Source: Planctomycetota bacterium (lineage in GTDB: Bacteria > Planctomycetota > Phycisphaerae > Phycisphaerales > UBA1924). From it: a DNA stretch of 14,071 nt. Under the pieces are notes generated by a model, which worked only from the letters and a program-made list of their open reading frames with translations, was not told where the DNA came from and did no database searches. The position numbers and the translations under genes are program-made. Positions 1 through 8,129 of this stretch are shown here, one piece after another (position 1 is the stretch's first letter; the number at the start of each line of letters is the position of its first letter). The stretch is taken from NCBI GenBank assembly GCA_023434205.1, contig JAEYTB010000091.1, positions 1-14,071 of the forward strand, written 5' to 3'.

Positions 1-1848
1 CATCAAGACCAGCCGGATGGCGTCCCCCGCCCCCACCAGGCTCTCACCCGCGATCACGCCCGCGCAGATGGTGATGAAGAACCGGTCCGTCCACCGCGGG
101 AACATCGCCTTGAGCCCCACGCCGATCATCGCGCCGATGAACATCGAGATCCCGTTCCACGCCGGGATCACGAACGCCAGCCCCACCGACGCCGCGCTGG
201 GCACGAACACCCGCGCCTTCTTCGGCAGCACCTTCTCCAGAACCGGCAGGATCACGCCGACGATCCCCGCGATGATGATCGCCTGCACCGCCCCCGAGGG
301 CAGCGCATCAAACCCCTTCGCGAACACGTCCGCAACCGCCTTCCACTGCACCACCGCCGGCGCCGGCCACTCCGCCGTGATGAGCTGCTCCTTGGGGTCG
401 GTGATCAGGATCTGGTAGAACGCGCACGCCACCAGCGACCCCACCGTCGCCCCCAGGATCTGCGCGATCACCTGCTTGCGGGCCACGCCCCCCAGCAGGT
501 ACCCGCACTTGAGGTCGTGCATCAGGTCCGCGCACTGCGACGCCGCGCCTGCGGTGACGTTCGCCGTCATCAGGTTCGCCGCGGGGCTCGCGGGGATGAT
601 CCCCGCGAACAGCAGCTGCGTCACCTTCCCCATCGGGCCAACCGGCGTCACGTTGGTCTCGCCGCTCACCCGCGACGCCACCACCGCCAGCGCGAAGCTC
701 AGCAAGACCGCGATCCCCGCGGCCCACCACGCGATCCCGAAGAACCACGTCTGCAAGACCACCGCGATCACCAGCGCGATCACCAGCGACCGCACAAACC
801 ACGCCCTTGACACCTCGCCCTCGTCCCCCGCGCCGCCCGGCTCGCGCCCCGGCGTCCGCTTGAACGACCGCATGATCGCCGGCGCCGAGAACGCGAAGCT
901 CGTCAGCGACGCAACCACCATCAGCGTCACCCCCGGCCACAAAATCCACGCCCCGATCGAGGCCCGGTTCGTCGCCAGCCCGCGGTCGATCAGCTCGCTG
1001 CCGATCACCACCCAACCCAGCGCCGCCCCCAGCAAAATCGAAACGCCCGCGCGGATCCCCACCAGCCCGCCCACCGCCATCATCAGCCCCGTGTTCTCCA
1101 GCGCAAACCCGAACGTCGCCCCGGCGGGCTTCCCGAACAGCGTCACCCCGAAGTCGTTGAGCGGAACCGTCGTCCCCGCCTTCTTGGCCGCCACCGCCCG
1201 CAAAATATCCACCAGCTTCAGCCCGCCGCCCACCAGCGCCCCGGCGCCCAGCATCCCCACCCGCTTCAGCGCCTCGCTCCCCGTGTTGTAGATCTCCTTC
1301 AGCGTCTCCGCGCACGCCAGCCCGCCGGGGAAGGGCAGCTTGTCCACGATGATCATCTGCCGACGCAGACCCATCGCCACCGCGATCCCCACGAAGCACA
1401 CCGACAGCACCCACACCGTCAACTGCCACCAGGGCAGCACCGTCCCGTCCACCAGCGTCAGCGCAGGAATCGCCGACACCAGCCCCGCGCTGCTCACCGA
1501 GCCCGCGGCGGAGATCGCCGACTGGCTCACGTTGTTCTCCAACCGGCCGTACATCCGGATATTGCTGACCTTCGTCACGGCGTACCACGCCGCGAACGCC
1601 AGCAGAATCCCCGTGATCGACATGTTCAGGCCCCAGCCGATCTTCAGCCCCGTGTACACGTTGCAGATCGACAGCGTCCCGCCCAGCACCACGCTCGTCA
1701 GGATCGACCGCCACGTAAGCTGCGGCGCCGCAAAGTCCACCGGCATCGGCTGGGGCGTCGGCGGCCCCCCCACCGGCGGCTCGGACGGGGCCGGGCCGGG
1801 CGCAACAGAACTGGCGATGGAGGTAGACGCGGGGGCCGTGTGGGTCAC
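1..1848 (-). CDS. OPT-family oligopeptide/metal-chelate transporter, C-terminus cut by window edge
   Basis: This frame is open for 616 residues from a GTG start at 1848 to the window edge with no stop. A TGA lies directly before the GTG, so it is the first possible start, and GGAG (1857-1860) sits 8 bases upstream. The Ser/Pro-rich N-terminus (about residues 5-40) is followed by a strongly hydrophobic polytopic membrane protein. OPT-family marks seen are NVYTGLKIGWG (63-73), LPFPGGLACAE (171-181), GETNVTPVGPMGKVTQLLFA (396-415), the NLMTANVTAGAASQ region (425-453) and GESLVGAG (601-608). The family is known for proton-coupled uptake of oligopeptides or metal-chelate complexes across the inner membrane; the substrate here cannot be told. 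Bacterial members are usually slightly longer, so probably only the last segment is missing. It diverges from the TauE/SafE gene across 108 bases. A downstream ATG (residue 35) is a less likely start. Family call is firm, substrate unknown. Confidence 0.9.
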   Translation of the reverse strand, partial: MTHTAPASTSIASSVAPGPAPSEPPVGGPPTPQPMPVDFAAPQLTWRSILTSVVLGGTLSICNVYTGLKIGWGLNMSITGILLAFAAWYAVTKVSNIRMYGRLENNVSQSAISAAGSVSSAGLVSAIPALTLVDGTVLPWWQLTVWVLSVCFVGIAVAMGLRRQMIIVDKLPFPGGLACAETLKEIYNTGSEALKRVGMLGAGALVGGGLKLVDILRAVAAKKAGTTVPLNDFGVTLFGKPAGATFGFALENTGLMMAVGGLVGIRAGVSILLGAALGWVVIGSELIDRGLATNRASIGAWILWPGVTLMVVASLTSFAFSAPAIMRSFKRTPGREPGGAGDEGEVSRAWFVRSLVIALVIAVVLQTWFFGIAWWAAGIAVLLSFALAVVASRVSGETNVTPVGPMGKVTQLLFAGIIPASPAANLMTANVTAGAASQCADLMHDLKCGYLLGGVARKQVIAQILGATVGSLVACAFYQILITDPKEQLITAEWPAPAVVQWKAVADVFAKGFDALPSGAVQAIIIAGIVGVILPVLEKVLPKKARVFVPSAASVGLAFVIPAWNGISMFIGAMIGVGLKAMFPRWTDRFFITICAGVIAGESLVGAGDAIRLVLM

Positions 1849-1941
1849 TCAAAGGTCTCCGTGCTACGAGGTTGGGCCGAGAGTCTACCGACAACCCGCC
1901 GCGCGCCCAAGCCCAACGGCCCCGGATTCCGCCGCTTGCAC

Positions 1942-1947
1942 TAACCT
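1942..1947 (+). promoter_or_regulatory. Possible -10 element for a leaderless TauE/SafE transcript
   Basis: TAACCT ends 9 bases before the ATG at 1957, and no Shine-Dalgarno sequence is visible in that gap. A -10 hexamer at this distance would put the transcription start at or within a few bases of the start codon. No convincing -35 is seen. A very similar arrangement (TAACAT) lies before the moxR gene. The assignment is inference from position and sequence only. Confidence 0.35.
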
Positions 1948-1956
1948 GCCGCTCCC

Positions 1957-2757
<801 letters not shown>

Positions 2758-2841
2758 ACCGTGCGATCAAGGTCCGAACTCCCAGATTCCACTGGAACGG
2801 GGGAGCGGTCCCTGCTAGCTTGCACAGCCAGAGAGACCCCC

Positions 2842-2849
2842 AGGAGGAG
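2842..2849 (+). promoter_or_regulatory. Strong ribosome binding site of the FG-GAP gene
   Basis: AGGAGGAG contains the full anti-16S core AGGAGG 6 bases before ATG 2854. It decides the start: the frame is open upstream to 2761, but no upstream codon has a comparable site, and a signal peptide begins at this ATG. Confidence 0.85.
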
Positions 2850-2853
2850 AGAC

Positions 2854-3894
2854 ATGACCAAGGCTTCCGCGCTGGCAGTTTCCGTCGGCCTCGCCGCGAC
2901 CCTCGCGGCCTCCACTCAAGGCTCCATCGTCGCGACCGGCGCCGGCGGTGGAACGCCCTCGTACGCCCTCCACGCGGGCATCCCACCCCTGCCCGTGGGC
3001 AGCGGCACGGCCTACGACCCCGCCTTCACCGGCGGCGTCCGCGTCGCCGTGGGCGATGTCACCGGCGATGGCACCCCCGACCTCATCACCGGCACGGGCC
3101 TGGGCAGCACCCACGTCAAGGTCTTTGACGGCGTCTCCGGGATCGCCACGCGCAGCTTCTTCTCCTACGGCGGGTTCACAGGCGGTGTATACGTCGCCGC
3201 GGGCGATCTCGACGGCGACGGCTTCGCCGACATCGTCACCGGCGCGGGCCCCGGCGGCGGCCCGCACGTCAAGGTGTTCAGCGGCCAGAGCGGCGCCGAG
3301 CTCAACAGCTTCTTCCCCTACACCCCGAGCTTCCAGGGCGGCGTCCGCGTCGCCGTAGGGGACATCGACGGGGACGGAGTGCGCGACATCATCGCCGGCG
3401 CCGGCCCGGGTGGCAACGGCCACGTGACCGCCTTCCACGCCGTCACCGGCGCCCCGCTCAGCTCGTTCTTCGCGTTTGGCCCCACCTTCACCGGCGGCGT
3501 CCATGTCGCCGCCGGCGATATCAACGGTGACGGCCGCGCCGACATCATCGTCGGCGCCGAGGGCAGCTCCCACGTCAAGGTCTTCAGCGGCGCCACCGGC
3601 GCCGAGCTCCAGTCCTTCTTCGCCTTTCCCGGCTTCAGCGGCGGCGTCCGTGTCGCCGCCGGCGACATCAACGGCGACGGCCGCGCCGACATCATCATGG
3701 GCATGGGCGAGGGCGGCTCCCTGGTCCGCATCATGAGCGGCCTTGACGGCTCCGACCTTGCAACCTTTTCCCCGCTCCCGGGGTCATCCGCGTTCGGCGT
3801 GTACGTCGGCGCCGACGGCGGCCCCATCCCCGCCCCGGCAGGGATGATCATGCTCGCCATGGGCGCCGCCGCGACGTTCCGACGCCGCCGCTGA
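2854..3894 (+). CDS. Secreted FG-GAP/VCBS-type repeat protein with PEP-CTERM-like C-terminus
   Basis: The product is 346 residues. Residues 1-23 form a signal peptide (Lys near the N-terminus, then an Ala/Val/Leu core). From about residue 59 to 312 there are five repeats of 49-52 residues, each starting near (T/S/Q)GGV-x-VA-x-GD, running into a calcium-loop-like D-x-(D/N)GDG-xx-D and ending near VFSG-xx-GA-x-L-x-SFF; a degenerate sixth start follows at 313. Such FG-GAP/VCBS repeats form beta-propeller blades that bind calcium and usually mediate adhesion or scaffolding outside the cell. The C-terminus PIPAPAGMIMLAMGAAATF followed by RRRR has the layout of a PEP-CTERM sorting tag (short Pro motif, hydrophobic helix, Arg cluster), with PAP instead of PEP. 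It is therefore probably exported and processed by an exosortase-type system; none is visible here. It converges with rnc. Ligand and exact role are unknown. Confidence 0.88.
   Translation: MTKASALAVSVGLAATLAASTQGSIVATGAGGGTPSYALHAGIPPLPVGSGTAYDPAFTGGVRVAVGDVTGDGTPDLITGTGLGSTHVKVFDGVSGIATRSFFSYGGFTGGVYVAAGDLDGDGFADIVTGAGPGGGPHVKVFSGQSGAELNSFFPYTPSFQGGVRVAVGDIDGDGVRDIIAGAGPGGNGHVTAFHAVTGAPLSSFFAFGPTFTGGVHVAAGDINGDGRADIIVGAEGSSHVKVFSGATGAELQSFFAFPGFSGGVRVAAGDINGDGRADIIMGMGEGGSLVRIMSGLDGSDLATFSPLPGSSAFGVYVGADGGPIPAPAGMIMLAMGAAATFRRRR
3028..3789 (+). repeat. Five tandem FG-GAP-like coding repeats of about 150 bp
   Basis: Unit starts fall at residues 59, 109, 161, 213 and 262 of the host protein (nucleotides 3028, 3178, 3334, 3490 and 3637). 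The fourth and fifth units are close at the DNA level: 3493-3549 and 3640-3696 differ at only 3 of 57 positions by eye, at a 147-base period, and two of those differences are silent. The first three units are more diverged. Confidence 0.88.
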
Positions 3895-3952
3895 TGCGCA
3901 AGCCCCCTGTCGGCCGCGCACACACCTGCCTCAGGGCCCTCCCGCCCTCCAC

Positions 3953-4687
3953 CTACTCATCCGCCACCTGCGGCACAATCCGCAGCTCGCCCTTGGGCCC
4001 TTCCCGGACGATCCCGAGCTCCTTCAAAGCCGCGAGCGCCGCCTCCTGCTCCGCCTTCTTCTTGGTCTGCCCCCAGCAGCCCTCGAACCGCTTGCCGGCG
4101 ATGTCCACGCAGATCTTGAAGCACTTGCTGTGGTCGGGCCCCTGCTCATCCAGCGTGCGGTACGCCGGCGTCGAGCCGAACGCCTGCTGCGCGTGCTGCT
4201 GGAGCACGCTCTTGAAGTTCTGCTGGTGCCCGCTGCTGGCCGCTTTCTCGATGATCGGGATCACCAGCGGCCGCACAAACTCCGCCGCCTTCTCGTACCC
4301 CGCATCCAGGTACAGCGCCCCGATGACCGACTCCAACGCCGCGGCGGCGAGCGAGGCCGGCATGCTGTCCCCGCTCTGCATCCCCTTGCCCAAAATGAGG
4401 CAGCGGTCGAGCCCAAGGTTCTTGGCGATGACCGCGCACATCTCCCGGCTCACGGCGTGCGACTTGATCTTCGTCATGTCGCCCTCGCGGAGGGCCGGGT
4501 AGCGGCGGAACACCAGGTCGCACACCACCATCCCGAGGACGGCGTCGCCCAGGAACTCGAGGCGCTCGTTCGAAGAGAGCGGGGTATCGGCGGTGCTGGC
4601 GTGGCGCAGCGCCAACTTCAGCAGTGCTGGGTCTTTGAACTGATAGGCGAGGATGGCCTCGCACTGCGCGCGAACAGACTCGTCCAT
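3953..4687 (-). CDS. rnc: Ribonuclease III
   Basis: The 244-residue protein has the standard two-domain layout. The catalytic domain (about 1-150) carries the family signature NERLEFLGDAVLG (40-52) with acidic residues E41, E44 and D48, and the second acidic site LESVIGALYLD (118-128) with E119. The double-stranded RNA-binding domain runs from about residue 156 (NFKSVLQQHAQQAFG) to 224, ending in a basic KKKAEQEAALAAL helix. RNase III cleaves double-stranded RNA in rRNA precursors and structured mRNAs in the cytoplasm. One feature is odd: the Asp normally three residues before the C-terminal catalytic Glu is Ala116 here. The ATG at 4687 was chosen for AGGTG 7 bases upstream and for normal family length; the frame is open further upstream (to 4831), but that extension is Pro/Ala-rich and unlike the family. 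The gene diverges from rpmH. Confidence 0.95.
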   Translation of the reverse strand: MDESVRAQCEAILAYQFKDPALLKLALRHASTADTPLSSNERLEFLGDAVLGMVVCDLVFRRYPALREGDMTKIKSHAVSREMCAVIAKNLGLDRCLILGKGMQSGDSMPASLAAAALESVIGALYLDAGYEKAAEFVRPLVIPIIEKAASSGHQQNFKSVLQQHAQQAFGSTPAYRTLDEQGPDHSKCFKICVDIAGKRFEGCWGQTKKKAEQEAALAALKELGIVREGPKGELRIVPQVADE

Positions 4688-4848
4688 GAAGAGCACCTGA
4701 CGGGGCGCCAGTGCTGCCGCTTGCACGCCGGCGCTGCCCCCTACGAGTGGGCACGGCGGCATGAAAGCAGGAGCAGTGGACCCGCCCAAGACCGCCCGAA
4801 CGGCGGGGGGACCGGGCAAAGCGTACCCCACGCGCCAAGGCCCGGGCG

Positions 4849-4854
4849 TAAAAT
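4849..4854 (+). promoter_or_regulatory. Possible -10 element for rpmH
   Basis: TAAAAT is the best match to a bacterial -10 in the 268-base rnc-rpmH spacer (5 of 6 to TATAAT). It would give a leader of roughly 95 bases that is very G/C-rich. No acceptable -35 was found at 16-18 bases upstream, so the call is weak. No promoter could be picked for rnc in the opposite direction. Confidence 0.25.
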
Positions 4855-4955
4855 CGGCCCTGCCCCAGGCCCGTTCGGGGGGTTGGGGACACGGAGGGGT
4901 AGCCGCGGGCGGGGCGGGTGTCTATTGTTGTGGCCCTGTTTCTGAAGAGGATTCC

Positions 4956-5096
4956 ATGCATTACCCACACCGGACCAGCCGTATCAAGCGCAAGCGTGCC
5001 ATCGGGTTCCGTGCCCGCATGCAGACCAAGAATGGCCGCAAGATGATGAACCGCAAGCGTGCCGCGGGCCGCTCGCTGAACGTCGCCGACAAGTAG
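4956..5096 (+). CDS. rpmH: 50S ribosomal protein L34 (bL34)
   Basis: The 46-residue, strongly basic product contains the L34 core: RIKRKRAIGFRARMQTKNGR (residues 9-28) followed by KMMNRKRAAGR. Length matches the family (about 44-47). The N-terminus MHYPHRTSR replaces the more common KRTFQPS form. ATG 4956 is preceded by GAAGAGG 5 bases upstream; the frame is open further upstream, but that would give an implausibly long L34. L34 is a late-assembling protein of the large subunit that binds 23S rRNA. In many bacteria rpmH is followed directly by rnpA (RNase P protein) and lies near dnaA; here an intrinsic terminator and moxR follow instead, so it appears to be monocistronic. Confidence 0.95.
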   Translation: MHYPHRTSRIKRKRAIGFRARMQTKNGRKMMNRKRAAGRSLNVADK

Positions 5097-5122
5097 GCCC
5101 ACACCCCAGCCGTCAACAACCG

Positions 5123-5150
5123 ACCGAGACCTGCGCAGGTCTCGGTTTTT
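5123..5150 (+). terminator. Intrinsic terminator after rpmH
   Basis: Positions 5123-5146 form a perfect 24-base inverted repeat (ACCGAGACC ... GGTCTCGGT) followed by a run of T (5146-5150). It lies 26 bases after the L34 stop codon and separates rpmH from moxR. Confidence 0.9.
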
Positions 5151-5166
5151 GTTGCGCCCGCGCGGG

Positions 5167-5172
5167 TAACAT
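5167..5172 (+). promoter_or_regulatory. Possible -10 element for a leaderless moxR transcript
   Basis: TAACAT ends 8 bases before ATG 5181 and no Shine-Dalgarno sequence lies between. Since the preceding gene ends in a strong terminator, moxR needs its own promoter within 5151-5180, and this is the only -10-like hexamer there. A -35 could only overlap the terminator T-run. Confidence 0.4.
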
Positions 5173-5180
5173 CCGCCCGA

Positions 5181-6229
<1,049 letters not shown>

Positions 6230-6233
<4 letters not shown>

Positions 6234-7972
6234 AGCTGGTCCGGTGTGCGGTTGTGCTGCTGGTCGTGGTGCTGGGCGCGTGCGCCGGGCGCCGTACGCC
6301 CGAACCACCGGCCAACCCGGCGGTGCTCGCACGCATCGACGCCTTCCACGCCTCGCGCCTGGTCATCACGCTCCCGCCCTCGCAGGAACCGCCCGCCGCT
6401 GAGGCGACCCTCGATGGAGTGCCCGTCCGTGCCGCGGCGTACCGGGTTCGATCCACGCTGACCGGCGGGCCGCGCCAGGCGTGGCTGCCGGAGCCCGGGA
6501 CGTGGTTGAGTTTCCCAGCGAAGGAACGGCGGGCGCTGGGCGTGTGGGTGGTTGTCGTAGAGACGCCGGAGTTCTCCGATGCCCGGGTGCTGTCCGTCGC
6601 CGGCCGCAGCTACCAGGTCAACTGGCTGCCTTCGACCGCGCTGCTGCCATCGCCCCGGATGGAGATCAGCGAGCCGCTGTTGAACCCGTGGCGGCCGGTC
6701 ATCGAAGAACCGCTGGCGTCGGACACCGGGCTGCTTGGCCGGGTGCTCGATGAAGCGGCAAGCCCGCTCACGCGCTGGCGGTTCCGGCTGCTCCTCGATG
6801 GGCTGACAACGCTCGACGCGCATCCCGCCGCGGAGCGGTTCGCGGACCCGGTGATTGAGGCGATCGCGCGCCAGAACGAGGACCGCTGGCGCGTCGCGCT
6901 GGCCTGGCTGTGGTCGGCCAGCCCGGAGCTTGCGTGGCGGCTGAAGCAGCGTCTCGCGGCGGTGGTCGACTTCGGCGGCGGCGTACTCGCACCGGCCTGG
7001 TCCGTGGATCACACCTCGCTGGACCGGCTCCTGGAGGACCTGCTGAACCCCGCGCACAGCCCCGAGCGGCGGCGCGACCTGGCCGAGGCGTGGTTGCGGG
7101 ACCAGCCGTCTGGCATCGCATGGATCATGGATGACGGCGGCGTGCTGGATGATCGACGGGAGTCGATCATCGCGGCGGTGGGCTTCACCAACCTCGCCGG
7201 CAACACCACGCGGGCGTGGGTGGATACCTCGGCGCAGGCGGACGCCGAGTTCCGCCCGATGCTGTCGCTGACCACGCTCAAGCTGCTGGTGCCCGTGCCG
7301 CCGTGTGCAGGGCAGCCGGTGCTGACGTCGGGGCTGACGGCCCACGTGGGGACCAGTTCGTCGTTGCTGCCGGTGTTGTGCGCGCGGCTACCAGTGGAAC
7401 CACCGGGGCTGAGCATCGGCCCGCTCGCCCGGGACTACGCAATGCAAACTTGGTTCTCCCCGCAGGGAGGGGCTGCGCTGACGCCCGAGCCCGAATGGGC
7501 CACGGCGGTGCTGCTCCACCGGCCCCCGCCGGAGCCCACGGCCCCGATCTCGAGCGTGGAATCACGCCGGTGGGAGCTGCTCGTTGAGTGCCGGATGGCG
7601 CCGGGCATCCTTGAAGTAGATTCGCTGCGGCGGGAAGCCGTGCGGGTGTACTTTGGGCCCTCGGACCGCCCCACCGCCATCCTTCGGGTCGACCTGACGG
7701 GAACCGTAACTAGCGAGCTGCCTGTGGACCCGGACGCGCCGCCAGAGCTCGCCCCGCCGGCGGGGCGCGTGGATATCACGCGCGGGGCGGACCGCTGGTC
7801 GTTCAGACTCACGCTGCCGCCGGGCTCGATCGAGCGTGATGGGACGGTGCGCCTGGGAATCGCGCGGACCGACGCGTTAGGGCGGAGGTCGGCGTGGCCG
7901 CGGGCACTGCTGCCCTGGCAGACACACCCGGGCCGGGCGGCCTTGGACGTGAGCGCCTGGCCCGTGCGCTAG
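6230..7972 (+). CDS. Predicted lipoprotein of unknown function coupled to MoxR
   Basis: I do not recognise this 580-residue protein as a whole. The GTG start at 6230 overlaps the moxR stop (GTGA) and has GGAGG 4 bases upstream. The N-terminus MKLVRCAVVLLVVVLGAC is a lipoprotein signal with lipobox L15-G16-A17-C18; Ala at +2 would fit an outer-membrane destination. A Pro-rich linker follows, then beta-type sequence to about residue 160, a more helical part rich in Leu, Arg and Glu (about 165-300), and beta-type sequence again to the end. The last 67 residues (514-580) contain W-x-F-x-L-x-LPP, RLGIARTDALGRRSAWP and LLPWQ, faintly like periplasmic carbohydrate-binding (CBM9/DOMON-like) domains; this is only a suggestion. 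As the only visible partner of the ATPase, it may be its target or an effector at the envelope. It ends before an intrinsic terminator, giving a two-gene unit. Confidence 0.8.
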
Positions 7973-7985
7973 GCGCCCGGACGGT

Positions 7986-8015
7986 TCCCAAAAAATCGTG
8001 AGCTTGGGATTTTTT
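7986..8015 (+). terminator. Intrinsic terminator of the moxR-lipoprotein unit
   Basis: TCCCAA (7986-7991) pairs with TTGGGA (8004-8009) across a 12-base loop and is followed by six T (8010-8015). An alternative pairing of AAAAAATC with GATTTTTT in the same stretch would also work. It lies 13 bases after the lipoprotein stop codon and ends 3 bases before the next gene's putative -35. Confidence 0.65.
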
Positions 8016-8017
8016 CT

Positions 8018-8046
8018 TTGACGGGAAGGCCGCACTCTGGTAGACC
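8018..8046 (+). promoter_or_regulatory. Putative sigma70-type promoter of the 1013-residue secreted protein
   Basis: TTGACG (8018-8023), 17 bases, then TAGACC (8041-8046). The -35 is 5 of 6 to consensus; the -10 is weak (3 of 6). The T-rich stretch just upstream could act as an UP element. The same TTTTC-x-TTTGAC arrangement precedes the paralogous gene at 11505, which supports the call. The predicted leader is about 77 bases. Confidence 0.5.
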
Positions 8047-8050
8047 GGCG

Positions 8051-8104
8051 TTCGGCCCCGCGGAAGTGTGCCGCGGTGTTCATCTACGGGCTGGCCGCTT
8101 TTTT
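8051..8104 (+). promoter_or_regulatory. Leader element shared with the paralogue
   Basis: In order: TTCGGCC (8051-8057), a GC hairpin made of two CCGCGG copies (8058-8063 and 8071-8076), GGTGTTC (8075-8081) and CTTTTTT (8098-8104). The same order of parts is found at 11454-11490 before the paralogous gene. The function is unknown; a conserved mRNA leader or a remnant of duplication are both possible. Confidence 0.4.
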
Positions 8105-8129
8105 CAACAAGACCTCGAGGGAGATCACC

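Noticed and set aside
308..1894. A 528-codon open frame on the minus strand overlapping the OPT gene
   Set aside because: It is an out-of-frame shadow: its translation is Gly/Ala/Arg/Asp-rich without family motifs, while the overlapping frame starting at 1848 reads through a clear OPT transporter.
2787..2821. Possible promoter before the FG-GAP gene (TTCCAC or TGGAAC with TAGCTT)
   Set aside because: Matches are at most 3-4 of 6, and the better -35 candidate is 23 bases from the -10; not supportable by eye.
4761..4955. A longer in-frame upstream extension of L34 to 111 residues
   Set aside because: L34 proteins are about 44-47 residues; the extension is Gly/Pro-rich, unlike the family, and the ribosome binding site lies just before 4956.
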